DNA of 64,000 nt from Companilactobacillus mishanensis (GTDB lineage: Bacteria > Bacillota > Bacilli > Lactobacillales > Lactobacillaceae), in the NCBI RefSeq assembly GCF_003946505.1, contig NZ_RHON01000001.1:124001-188000 (forward strand). The letters are read 5' to 3'. Under the pieces are notes generated by a model. It was not told the origin of the DNA. It ran no database searches and was given only the letters and a program-made list of their open reading frames with translations. A program made the position numbers and the translations under genes. Each line of letters starts with the position of its first letter. Position 1 is the stretch's first letter. Below are positions 1 through 7,708 of the stretch, piece by piece.

Positions 1-884
1 TAAGAAACGATGCTGGTTTTGCGTCTGCTGATCAAGTGGGTATTGTCTCAGGAGGTGGTAGTGGTCATGAACCACTTCATGCTGGGTTTGTTGGAGATGG
101 AATGCTGTCCGCAGCTGTCGCAGGTCAAGTGTTTACCTCACCAACGCCCGATCAAATTTATGAAGCAATCAAGGCCGTTGATAAAGGTAAAGGTGTCCTA
201 TTGATTGTCAAAAATTATTCCGGTGACGTTATGAATTTTGATATGGCTAAGGAAATGGCAGAAGCAGAAGACATTAAAATCGGTACAATAGTTGTGGACG
301 ATGATATCTCAGTTGAAAACAGTGAATTCACTCAAGGGAAACGTGGAGTTGCTGGGACTGTTTTAGTCGAGAAGATTCTTGGTGCAGCCGCACGTTCAGG
401 CATGGCACTGGATGATTTAGTAAAGTTGGGTAAGAAAGTTGTTGATAGTACAAAGACAATCGGAATTGCACTGAAAGCAGCAACAGTCCCAGCAGTTGGA
501 CATCCTGGATTTGACTTGGGTGAAGATGAAATCGAATTTGGAATTGGTATTCATAATGAACGTGGATATTCAGTTGAAAAAATTCAACCTTCTAAAAAGC
601 TTTCTCAAGAATTAGTAGAAAAGATTACCGGTGAGTTTTCTGACAAGTCAGGAGATTTTGCTATTCTTGTCAACGGAATGGGCGCAACACCATTAATGGA
701 GCAATATATTTTCGCAAATGATACTTTAGATGCGTTGAAGGCGAAAAATATAAATGTTAGTTATAGTCGTGTCGGTAACATGGTCACCTCATTGGATATG
801 GTCGGAATCTCATTGACAATAATGAAGGCAGACCCTGAATGGATCAAATGGCTTAACGAACCAGTTAAAACAATTGCATGGTAG
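1..884 (+). CDS. dhaK: Dihydroxyacetone kinase subunit DhaK (5' end outside window)
   Basis: DhaK binds dihydroxyacetone covalently through a histidine, and phosphate is passed to it from the ADP cofactor on DhaL. The reading frame is open from the window edge, so the N-terminus is missing. What remains starts just before the conserved GGGSGHEP loop (histidine near nt 66) and runs to a normal C-terminus ending KTIAW. A second conserved segment, GIGIH, holds the residue that in the E. coli enzyme forms the hemiaminal with substrate; here it is followed by NERG rather than the commoner GEPG. The ORF is followed after 9 bases by dhaL and then dhaM, the standard PTS-dependent order, which argues for DhaK rather than the regulatory paralogue DhaQ. 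Confidence 0.95.
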   Translation, partial: RNDAGFASADQVGIVSGGGSGHEPLHAGFVGDGMLSAAVAGQVFTSPTPDQIYEAIKAVDKGKGVLLIVKNYSGDVMNFDMAKEMAEAEDIKIGTIVVDDDISVENSEFTQGKRGVAGTVLVEKILGAAARSGMALDDLVKLGKKVVDSTKTIGIALKAATVPAVGHPGFDLGEDEIEFGIGIHNERGYSVEKIQPSKKLSQELVEKITGEFSDKSGDFAILVNGMGATPLMEQYIFANDTLDALKAKNINVSYSRVGNMVTSLDMVGISLTIMKADPEWIKWLNEPVKTIAW

Positions 885-893
885 GAGATCAAT

Positions 894-1478
894 ATGAAAA
901 TTGAATTAAATGATGCTGAAAAATGGATAAATTTATTCGTTGATAAGTTAGAGAAAAATAAAGCAGAACTGAACGAACTGGATACTGCCATTGGTGATGG
1001 TGATCATGGTACAAATATGGATCGTGGTGCTAAAGCCGTCAAAGACGCGTTTGCAAAGAAAACACCAGTTGATTTATCTGAGCTTTTTAAAACAACTGCA
1101 TTTGCAATGATCCAAAAAGTTGGGGGAGCATCAGGTCCTTTATATGGAACTGCCTTCTTGGATATGTCAAAAGCAGCTAAGGATAATGATGATTTGTCTG
1201 CTTTAGTACAAATTGGTGCCGATGGCATCAAACGTCGTGGACAATCTGATGTCAAAATGAAAACAATGATCGATGTATGGCAACCAATTGCGGATGATCT
1301 AAAACAAGGTCCGTTGACTGACCAACAAGTTACAGATGCCTTGGAATCAACCAAGGATATGGTTGCTACCAAAGGTCGTGCAAGTTATTTGGAAGAAAAA
1401 TCAGCAGGACATTTGGATCCTGGTTCTCAATCAAGTGCATATCTGTTCGAATCTTTGATTGAAGTTATCGGAGGTTAA
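894..1478 (+). CDS. dhaL: Dihydroxyacetone kinase subunit DhaL (ADP-binding)
   Basis: DhaL carries a tightly bound ADP that is rephosphorylated by DhaM and donates phosphate to dihydroxyacetone on DhaK. The 194-residue length fits the family. The Mg-ADP aspartates are present as D30, D35 and D37 in the motif DTAIGDGDHGTNMDRG, and the C-terminal segment GRASYLEEKSAGHLDPG is typical. An AGGAG site lies 5 bases before the ATG. It sits between dhaK and dhaM with gaps of 9 and 3 bases, so the three are surely one transcript. Confidence 0.96.
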   Translation: MKIELNDAEKWINLFVDKLEKNKAELNELDTAIGDGDHGTNMDRGAKAVKDAFAKKTPVDLSELFKTTAFAMIQKVGGASGPLYGTAFLDMSKAAKDNDDLSALVQIGADGIKRRGQSDVKMKTMIDVWQPIADDLKQGPLTDQQVTDALESTKDMVATKGRASYLEEKSAGHLDPGSQSSAYLFESLIEVIGG

Positions 1479-1481
1479 AGT

Positions 1482-1850
1482 ATGAAATATGGAATTGTTA
1501 TCGTATCCCATTCAGTGAAAATAGCTGATGGTGTGAAGGATTTAATTTCTGAAGCAGCGCCAAGCCTTTCAATTACTGTTGCTGGTGGTACAGATGAAAA
1601 TGCAATCGGATCGTCGCTAGAGAAAATTCAAAAAGCATTTGATGAAAATATTGGTGATGAAATCTTAGCTTTCTATGATCTTGGTAGTTCTAAGATGAAT
1701 TTGGAAATGTTCATGGAAATGACCGATAAGGTAGTTCATAAATATGATGTTGCTTTGGTTGAAGGTGCATATACTGCGGCAACTTTGGCTGAGATTGATT
1801 CACCGTTAGAGACTATTGAAAATAGTTTGAAACCATTAATTATCAAATAA
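1482..1850 (+). CDS. dhaM: Dihydroxyacetone kinase phosphotransfer subunit DhaM
   Basis: DhaM takes phosphate from HPr and passes it to the ADP on DhaL, tying dihydroxyacetone use to PEP and the PTS. The 122-residue protein is a single EIIA(Man)-like domain with the phosphorylatable His10 in GIVIVSHS. It lacks the HPr and EI-like domains fused in E. coli DhaM, as is normal in lactic acid bacteria. It is the last gene of the operon and is followed by a hairpin terminator. Confidence 0.95.
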   Translation: MKYGIVIVSHSVKIADGVKDLISEAAPSLSITVAGGTDENAIGSSLEKIQKAFDENIGDEILAFYDLGSSKMNLEMFMEMTDKVVHKYDVALVEGAYTAATLAEIDSPLETIENSLKPLIIK

Positions 1851-1862
1851 AAGACATACCAT

Positions 1863-1910
1863 GACAATATATTGTAAATTGATGTTTAATTTATAATATA
1901 TTGTCTTTTT
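1863..1910 (+). terminator. Terminator of dhaKLM
   Basis: An 11-bp inverted repeat (GACAATATATT and AATATATTGTC) is followed by five T. The stem is AT-rich, so it may be only moderately efficient. Confidence 0.7.
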
Positions 1911-2034
1911 ATTTGTAATATATTGTTATTTATGTAATCAGTAAGGTTGATATATTAATGTTTATTGATTGATAAATCAAAATATAGATTATTTATTCAT
2001 AAATATAGACTGATATTATTGTGAAAACAGCTTG

Positions 2035-2049
2035 TGGAAAACGCTTACA
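2035..2049 (+). promoter_or_regulatory. cre-like site upstream of lipase
   Basis: TGGAAAACGCTTACA matches the CcpA box WTGAAARCGYTTWNN at all but one position. It lies 41 bases before the lipase ATG and 16 bases downstream of a possible -10 (TATTAT, 2014-2019). Binding there would block transcription, so glucose repression of the lipase is likely. This is inferred from the motif only. Confidence 0.5.
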
Positions 2050-2090
2050 TAAGGTATTCTTTAACTCAAAGGAAGGGAGGAGAATTCACA

Positions 2091-3311
2091 ATGAAGAAAT
2101 CATTTATATTTAGCTTAATATTTGGTCTATTTTTTGCAGTTATTACTTTTGCGAGTTTTAATAATAAGAGTTTTGCTTCCAACAACTATCCAGTTGTGTT
2201 TGTTAATGGCTTGACAGGTTGGGGTCGAGGTGAGGCCGGAGACAATTTATATTGGGGTGGAAAGACTACCGATTTGATCAAGGACCTCAATTATGGCTCC
2301 GAGTCTGATCGACCAAATGCTTTAGAGGGCACTGTCAGTCCTTATAGTAGCGATTATGATCGAGCAGTGGAATTGTACTACTACATAAAGGGTGGAACTG
2401 TCGATTACGGTCAAGCACATGCTGACCAGTATGGACACTCTAGGTATGGAAGAACATTTCAGGGCATTTATCCTAGCTGGGATGGCACCAATAAATTGCA
2501 TCTGTTAGGTCATTCGATGGGCGGCCAAACTGTCAGGGAACTAGATACGCTACTCAGGGATGGAAGTCCCGTTGAAGTTCAAGCCACTGGTGATCAAACC
2601 AGTTCGCTTTTCCAAGGTGGCAAGAATTGGGTGGATTCAGTTACAACAGTTGCAACTCCATCTAACGGAACGCCAACTGCAACTGATGTTGGAAATCTGC
2701 GAGTTGTAAGACATTTACTTTATACCGGTGCACTGGTTGGAGCAAAAGTCCCACTTGTAGTTCCATCAGCAGACTATAAACTTGATCAATGGGGATTAAC
2801 GAGAAATCAAGGTCAATCAATGATCGATTACATTGGTACCGCATTGAAAAGTAGAATTTGGTCCACAAATGATAACTCTTTATACGATCTAACATCGAAT
2901 GGGGCAACCGCTATCAACAACAGGACCAATCTATCTCCAGATGTTCATTATTTTACGTATTCAGGTTTAGCAACCAAACCTAATGCTTTTGGACGCTATG
3001 TACCTATTTCAACTATGAATAAGGTCGACAAAATTGGCGCAGCATTTATTGGAGCTGCCGGAAATGATCCAAGATGGTGGCCTAATGATGGAGAAGTGCC
3101 GGTTATATCTGCACAATTTCCAATTGGTCAGGCAGCTGTTCGTGATGATGTGACGGATGATTCACAGACTGGTGAATGGCAATACAATGATCCAGAAAAC
3201 GGCTGGGATCATAAAGATTTCGTATTACAAGATTATGATCAGGCATCATCATTGAGAAACTCGATAGTGGGATTTTACGATAATATTGTCCGCAAATTAC
3301 ATGCACTCTAA
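2091..3311 (+). CDS. Secreted lipase, staphylococcal/Geobacillus type
   Basis: Extracellular triacylglycerol lipase. The ATG at 2091 is chosen because GGAGGAG lies 9 bases upstream; an upstream GTG in frame has no such site and would bury the signal peptide. Residues 1-29 form a Sec signal peptide (KK, hydrophobic core, SFA cleavage). The mature protein opens with the family motif VFVNGLTGWG (oxyanion region) and contains the nucleophile Ser142 in GHSMGGQ, Asp333 in NDGEVPV and His374 in GWDHKDF, a complete catalytic triad. Length (406) fits the family without the long propeptide of staphylococcal lipases. It is monocistronic, with a cre-like site upstream and a hairpin downstream. Confidence 0.93.
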   Translation: MKKSFIFSLIFGLFFAVITFASFNNKSFASNNYPVVFVNGLTGWGRGEAGDNLYWGGKTTDLIKDLNYGSESDRPNALEGTVSPYSSDYDRAVELYYYIKGGTVDYGQAHADQYGHSRYGRTFQGIYPSWDGTNKLHLLGHSMGGQTVRELDTLLRDGSPVEVQATGDQTSSLFQGGKNWVDSVTTVATPSNGTPTATDVGNLRVVRHLLYTGALVGAKVPLVVPSADYKLDQWGLTRNQGQSMIDYIGTALKSRIWSTNDNSLYDLTSNGATAINNRTNLSPDVHYFTYSGLATKPNAFGRYVPISTMNKVDKIGAAFIGAAGNDPRWWPNDGEVPVISAQFPIGQAAVRDDVTDDSQTGEWQYNDPENGWDHKDFVLQDYDQASSLRNSIVGFYDNIVRKLHAL

Positions 3312-3348
3312 ATTAATCACGAATTGTCATTAAAATTCTTAAAACTTA

Positions 3349-3390
3349 AATGCCCTAAAGGTGGTCACCCCCTAACTCCTTTAGGGCATT
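3349..3390 (+). terminator. Perfect 13-bp hairpin after the lipase gene
   Basis: AATGCCCTAAAGG pairs with CCTTTAGGGCATT around a 16-base loop containing CACCCCC. No T-run follows, so it is either a weak terminator, an mRNA 3' stabiliser or a protein-binding dyad. Confidence 0.5.
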
Positions 3391-3492
3391 GTAGTGTCCT
3401 GAATTTTTCATTAAGTGAATCGAAGTTAGTGCTAATAAATTTATAAATTTGGTATAACTTCATGAGATAAGGGGTATTGAGTGAATATTTCG

Positions 3493-3501
3493 TGGTAGAA
3501 T
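3493..3501 (+). promoter_or_regulatory. Extended -10 promoter of the citX-like gene
   Basis: TGGTAGAAT matches the extended -10 TGnTATAAT and lies about 80 bases before the ATG. A -35 at proper spacing is not evident, as is usual for extended -10 promoters. Confidence 0.4.
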
Positions 3502-3581
3502 AAACATAAACGATTTATGGATTTTAATTCCAAATATTTTTATATTTACATCTGAATTAATTAAACGACTAGAGTAATTTT

Positions 3582-4118
3582 ATGGTTAATGTATTCTCTG
3601 AGGGATTTAGCCAAAATGCTGAACAGATAAAAAAAAGTAAGCGAACTCGACTTGAAGAAGAAAATTTTCTAATTGACGAAATACCAGAAAATTGTGCTTT
3701 AGTAAGTATTACAATGACAATCCCAGGACCCATCAAGAACAACAGATTTTTGAGTCATACATTTGATGTGGTAGTGAAAGATTTTCTTTCAAACTACAAC
3801 GTAGTCAAAGAAATTTTATGGGATATAACTACTGGACCCGAAGCATTTATTATTATCGAAAAAGATCCTGGAGTATTAAAAGAAGAAGCAATCAAGTATG
3901 AATCCGATAAACCATTGGGTGCCATCTTTGATATCAATGTATTTACTGTTGAAGGTGATAGTGTTGATCCAATCACCAGAAAAGAACTAGGCGTACCAGA
4001 AAAGAAATGTATGATTTGCGACAATACAAAAAAAGAATGTGTTACAAATCAAACACATTCCGATGAAGAGTTCCGTCAGTTTATTGACAAGTTGATCAAT
4101 GACAATATTGATTTTTAA
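3582..4118 (+). CDS. CitX-like protein (holo-citrate lyase prosthetic group transferase), orphan
   Basis: CitX attaches the phosphoribosyl-dephospho-CoA prosthetic group to the citrate lyase acyl carrier protein CitD. The 178-residue length is right, and the C-terminal half carries the family signature: GAIFDINVFT, then ITRKELGVP, a CxxC pair (CMIC) and a second Cys and His in ECVTNQTH. The N-terminal half (residues 1-60) is poorly conserved to my eye. No citC, citD, citE, citF or citG is adjacent; neighbours are a lipase and a nucleoside transporter. The protein is either a lone survivor of a cit operon or has its partner elsewhere. The ATG lacks a strong Shine-Dalgarno (only AGAGTAA), so translation may be weak. 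Family call fairly secure, function here uncertain. Confidence 0.75.
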   Translation: MVNVFSEGFSQNAEQIKKSKRTRLEEENFLIDEIPENCALVSITMTIPGPIKNNRFLSHTFDVVVKDFLSNYNVVKEILWDITTGPEAFIIIEKDPGVLKEEAIKYESDKPLGAIFDINVFTVEGDSVDPITRKELGVPEKKCMICDNTKKECVTNQTHSDEEFRQFIDKLINDNIDF

Positions 4119-4126
4119 AAAATATT

Positions 4127-4161
4127 GATAGGGAAAGCCGTAAGGATCTCTCTATTTTTTT
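4127..4161 (+). terminator. Likely terminator of the citX-like gene
   Basis: ATAGGGA pairs with TCTCTAT (one G-U) around a 14-base loop and is followed by seven T. Confidence 0.55.
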
Positions 4162-4205
4162 ATAGTTAATTTTCTATAATTATTAAAATGTGCATTTTTG
4201 GCTTT

Positions 4206-4229
4206 TTGAAACCGTTTTGATGATATGAT
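4206..4229 (+). promoter_or_regulatory. nupC promoter -10 with cre-like site
   Basis: TTGAAACCGTTTTGA (4206-4220) differs from the CcpA box WTGAAARCGYTTW at one position. It is followed at once by a -10, TATGAT (4224-4229). The box occupies the -35/-10 spacer, a position that gives repression by CcpA. No good -35 is visible. Confidence 0.5.
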
Positions 4230-4272
4230 AAAAACACTGGAGGGTATAAACAACAAAGGAGATTAAATAAAT

Positions 4273-5481
4273 ATGAATATGTACCTTTTGATTAATATTA
4301 TTGGTCTATTTGTGTTCTTAGCTATTGGGGTGTTGTTCTCTAAGAAACGTAAGGAGATCCAATGGAAATCAATCATTATTATGGTTGCTTTGAATCTTTT
4401 AATGGCGTGGTTTCTGACAAGTTTTGATGTTGGTCGAGCCATTGTTTCTGGAGCTGCAGAAGGTTTTAATTGGCTAGTCCAGGTTGCGTATGTAGGTATT
4501 GAATTTGCCTTGCCAAGCTGGGTCCATGTCAAAAGTATGGATTTTGTAACTAGTGCATTATTACCGATCCTGCTGATTGTTCCATTGTTTGACATATTAA
4601 CTTATATTGGAGTTCTACCATTTATAATTAAGTGGATCGGAAAAGGATTATCATTTATCACAGGTCAACCGAAGTTTGAATCATTCTTTGCTGTTGAAAT
4701 GATGTTCTTGGGTAATACTGAGGCACTAGCAGTCTCAAGCCTCCAATTGAAAAAAATGAAACCTGAACGTGATGTGACTTTAGCGATGATGTCTATGAGT
4801 TGTGTCACAGCATCTATTATTGGAGCCTATATTCAGATGATGCCGGGTAGATTTATTTTGACCGCGATTCCAATAAATATCATAAATGCAATCATAGTAA
4901 CTAGTTTATTGAATCCGGTTAAAGTTGATGCAGTTGAAGATACGGTTGCAACAATTTCTAACGATGATGAAGGTAAAAAAGAACCATTTTTCTCATTCTT
5001 AGGTGATTCTATCTTAGGTGCAGGTAAATTGATCTTGATCATCACTGCGAATGTTATTGCTTTCGTTGCTTTAGCTGCATTGATCGACAAAGTTCTACAA
5101 TTAGTAAATCCATGGTTGACCTTGGAGCATATCCTTGGAATTATCATGTATCCCTTCGCTTGGTTGCTAGGTTTAAACAGCCATGACTCCTTCCAGATGG
5201 CGCAATATATGGGTACCAAGTTAGTTACAAATGAATTTGTTGTAATGGGTAAAGTTACAGATATTATTAATAAATTTGATCCACATTTCAAAGCAGTTCT
5301 GACAGTCTTTATCACATCGTTTGCTAATTTCTCAACCTTGGGAATGATCATTGGTTGTTTCAAAGGATTAGTTGATAAGGGTAAAAATGATATTATTTCT
5401 AAAAATGTTGGTTATATGTTACTTTCAGGTATTTTAGTTTCGCTATTGTCAGCAGCTTTTGTTGGATTATTCGTATGGTAA
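4273..5481 (+). CDS. nupC: Concentrative nucleoside transporter NupC
   Basis: Membrane transporter that imports nucleosides with protons or sodium. The 402-residue protein has the CNT layout: three N-terminal helices, a gate domain with FFAVEMMFLGNTEAL (about residue 137), and the C-terminal signatures MGTKLVTNEFV and SFANFSTLGMIIG, which contact nucleoside and cation in characterised CNTs. AAAGGAG lies 10 bases before the ATG. It is a single-gene unit between its own promoter with a cre-like box and a bidirectional terminator, so it is probably glucose-repressed. Confidence 0.92.
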   Translation: MNMYLLINIIGLFVFLAIGVLFSKKRKEIQWKSIIIMVALNLLMAWFLTSFDVGRAIVSGAAEGFNWLVQVAYVGIEFALPSWVHVKSMDFVTSALLPILLIVPLFDILTYIGVLPFIIKWIGKGLSFITGQPKFESFFAVEMMFLGNTEALAVSSLQLKKMKPERDVTLAMMSMSCVTASIIGAYIQMMPGRFILTAIPINIINAIIVTSLLNPVKVDAVEDTVATISNDDEGKKEPFFSFLGDSILGAGKLILIITANVIAFVALAALIDKVLQLVNPWLTLEHILGIIMYPFAWLLGLNSHDSFQMAQYMGTKLVTNEFVVMGKVTDIINKFDPHFKAVLTVFITSFANFSTLGMIIGCFKGLVDKGKNDIISKNVGYMLLSGILVSLLSAAFVGLFVW

Positions 5482-5483
5482 TA

Positions 5484-5514
5484 AAAAGGACGATTATTAT
5501 ATAATCGTCTTTTT
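5484..5514. terminator. Bidirectional terminator between nupC and esterase
   Basis: GACGATTAT/ATAATCGTC stem with a TAT loop, flanked by A5 and T5, serves the two convergent genes. Confidence 0.85.
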
Positions 5515-5519
5515 AAGTG

Positions 5520-6245
5520 CTATTGGATCCATTTGAATACATTTTCAATATTTGCTGTCCAAGTATTCCATGAGTGATCACCTTTGACAGATTTCCAAGT
5601 ATAGTTAGATGCCAATTTTTCGGTCATGAAATTTTTGAAGTTTAAATTATCTTCATACATATAATCGTCTGTACCACAGATGGTTAGGACTTTTTGCTTT
5701 GAATTGTTTTCCGAGAAAATATTATATGGTTGATTAACTTTAATTTTCTCTGGACTATCAAAGATAGTATCAAAAGTTTCTGGAGCCATTGGGCATGAAG
5801 GATTATTTCTAAAATGTTCAATATCAGTAATTGGTGATAATGCCGCAACCTTACCAAAGATTTTGGGATTTTTAAATCCAATTTTTAATGCACCATATCC
5901 TCCCATACTTGAACCGGCGATGGCAGTATCGCGTTTGTGTGTAGAAATAGGTAGGAGAGACTGTATTTTTGGAATCAGCTCATCCACGAAATACGAATAG
6001 TAAGGGATGAAATTAGAGTCGGTATAAAAAGCATTTCTTGCCTCTGGCATGATGACCGCCGTATTATATTCACGAGCCAACTTTTCGATATTCGTGTGAC
6101 GGATCCAGGCTGAATCGTCACCAGTATACCCGTGTAACAACCAGAGTGTCCGGTAGTTGTTCTCATTTGTGTCAGGGATAATGGCGGTAGTTTTAAAATA
6201 AGTATGTAAATAATTTGTTCGATAACTGATATTGATAAGTGACAA
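5520..6245 (-). CDS. Serine esterase, EstA/esterase D family (tributyrin esterase-like)
   Basis: Cytoplasmic alpha/beta-hydrolase acting on short-chain esters; lactococcal EstA is the closest characterised relative I recognise. The start is taken as TTG at 6245 because AGGAGGC lies 6 bases upstream. The open frame extends a further 74 codons with no start signal and non-family sequence, overlapping the divergent gene. From that start the protein is 241 residues: oxyanion motif LLHGYTGDD at 36-44, nucleophile Ser113 in GSSMGG, an Asp in GTDDYM and a His in GDHSW near the C-terminus. There is no signal peptide. Confidence 0.88.
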   Translation of the reverse strand: MSLINISYRTNYLHTYFKTTAIIPDTNENNYRTLWLLHGYTGDDSAWIRHTNIEKLAREYNTAVIMPEARNAFYTDSNFIPYYSYFVDELIPKIQSLLPISTHKRDTAIAGSSMGGYGALKIGFKNPKIFGKVAALSPITDIEHFRNNPSCPMAPETFDTIFDSPEKIKVNQPYNIFSENNSKQKVLTICGTDDYMYEDNLNFKNFMTEKLASNYTWKSVKGDHSWNTWTANIENVFKWIQ

Positions 6246-6327
6246 GTTAGTGCCTCCTAAATATTTATCTTCACGTTGATTATAGCAGAAGTATTGTTTT
6301 TTAGGATTGAAGAAAAAGGTGAGCAAT

Positions 6328-6612
6328 TTGGATGAACCAGAATATTTAGTATTTCCCTTTGAGATAAAAGATTTTGGAAAAATAAAAATGAGATTAATTC
6401 GAAACAAAGGTATGGTCACTTTGAGTGATGAAGGAAAGGTCCATAAGTATGTCAAAAATAATGACATTTCTCAGAGTGTCATCAGTCATTTCCTTGAAAA
6501 ATATAAGGTCAAACAACATGGTAAAGAGTTATTTGTTATTGTTCCTGAGAATGAATTAAAGATGGCTAAAGATAGACTATTACAGGCTATTTTGGGAATT
6601 TTAGTCAATTAA
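6328..6612 (+). CDS. Small protein of unknown function (94 aa)
   Basis: I do not recognise a family. The frame is open from a TTG at 6307, but a TTG at 6328 is preferred because AAAGGTGA lies 5 bases before it. The protein is charged and soluble, with no membrane segment or signal. An N-terminal beta-rich part (EYLVFPFEIKDFGKIKMRLI) precedes a helix-rich C-terminus (VISHFLEKYKVK; ENELKMAKDRLLQAIL). It is divergent from the esterase and ends in a strong bidirectional terminator, which supports it as a real gene. Confidence 0.65.
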   Translation: MDEPEYLVFPFEIKDFGKIKMRLIRNKGMVTLSDEGKVHKYVKNNDISQSVISHFLEKYKVKQHGKELFVIVPENELKMAKDRLLQAILGILVN

Positions 6613-6648
6613 AAAAGAAGCTGTGAGTAGTATCACAGCTTCTTTGTG
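6611..6648. terminator. Bidirectional terminator
   Basis: AAGAAGCTGTGA pairs with TCACAGCTTCTT around GTAGTA, with A6 before and a short T-rich stretch after. It can serve the 94-aa gene on the plus strand and the permease gene on the minus strand. Confidence 0.8.
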
Positions 6649-6718
6649 TCTCTAAATGTTTTTAAACTAAGACTTCAATAAAAGGTTAAAGGTTCGCTTA
6701 GCTACGGAATAAAACAGT

Positions 6719-7681
6719 TTAAATATAGTTAACAATTTGCATAAGGATTTGAACAACCACAACGAATAACACGGTAGATGTTGTGACTAAGTTTGTTGCA
6801 TATTCGACATCACCATGAGATTGTCCAACTAAGATCGGTAAAACAGCCAATCCTGGTGCAGCAGCTTGGATGATCAGAGTATTGCTCTCCAAACTAGGCA
6901 TTGTAGTTCCCATTGAAGCACCAAGCATGATAAAGCATATCATCAGTGCAGGAGCAAATAAGAATCTTCCCAATAATGCCCAAATTGTATCTCGATCAAA
7001 TCTAATTGATTTCAATCCGGCATCTGCTAGGATGATACCAATGTAGATCAGTGACATTGGAGTAACGATTCCACCAACCATATCTAGAGTTTTTGTGATC
7101 CATTCTGGAATAGGGATGGCTAGTAACAAGAATACAAGAGAGACTAGAAATCCAACAAGTGGAGCTGGTAAAAGTTTACGCCAATTAAATTCTTTCTTTG
7201 TATCTTTAGTAACAGTTGGATCATCATTAGAAATGAAGAAAACACCAATTGCCCATGTAGAAATAGTGTTCATAACATAGTAAACCAAGAAGTATGGCAA
7301 ACTCTTTGTACCGAACAACGCCATGTTAAGTGGCAATCCAATAAAAATAGTATTTGCATTAGCAAACATATTGATAAAAGTACCACGACGACCTGGTCGG
7401 ATACGTAAAATTTTAGTTAATAACCATGCAACGATATAGCTACCAGCAAAACTGGCAAATGCAAAGACTAGTCCGCCTGAAAGACTAGCCAGTTTGTCTC
7501 GAGTTAGATATTTTAATACTGAGACAAAGATTGATGCAGGTAATGCAATGTTCATAATTAAAAATGAAATGTTTCCTTTGAATTCGTCGCTGAGACGACC
7601 TGAGTTTCTAAGCCAGTAACCTAATGCAATAACGATTACAATTTCAGCAACGCTTTCTAATGAAGTAACGAAAGCTTCCAT
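6719..7681 (-). CDS. AEC-family permease, probable malate permease
   Basis: Ten-helix transporter of the auxin efflux carrier family, to which the malate permease MleP of lactic acid bacteria belongs. The 320-residue protein has the expected N-terminal helices (AEIVIVIALGYWLRNSGRLS) and the conserved C-terminal segment AAAPGLAVLPILVGQSHGD. It starts 27 bases after the malolactic enzyme stop with AAAAGGGG before its ATG, so it is cotranscribed with mleS and likely brings in L-malate or exchanges it for lactate. The substrate is inferred from context. Confidence 0.85.
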   Translation of the reverse strand: MEAFVTSLESVAEIVIVIALGYWLRNSGRLSDEFKGNISFLIMNIALPASIFVSVLKYLTRDKLASLSGGLVFAFASFAGSYIVAWLLTKILRIRPGRRGTFINMFANANTIFIGLPLNMALFGTKSLPYFLVYYVMNTISTWAIGVFFISNDDPTVTKDTKKEFNWRKLLPAPLVGFLVSLVFLLLAIPIPEWITKTLDMVGGIVTPMSLIYIGIILADAGLKSIRFDRDTIWALLGRFLFAPALMICFIMLGASMGTTMPSLESNTLIIQAAAPGLAVLPILVGQSHGDVEYATNLVTTSTVLFVVVVQILMQIVNYI

Positions 7682-7708
7682 AAAAATTCCCCTTTTTGAC
7701 TAATTAAA

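Noticed and set aside
4833..5363. 176-codon open frame antisense to nupC
   Set aside because: No ribosome site, no recognisable protein; it is the shadow of a strongly supported gene.
5520..6467. Longer form of the esterase starting at 6467
   Set aside because: The extra 74 codons lack family similarity and a ribosome site and overlap the divergent gene; the TTG at 6245 has AGGAGGC.
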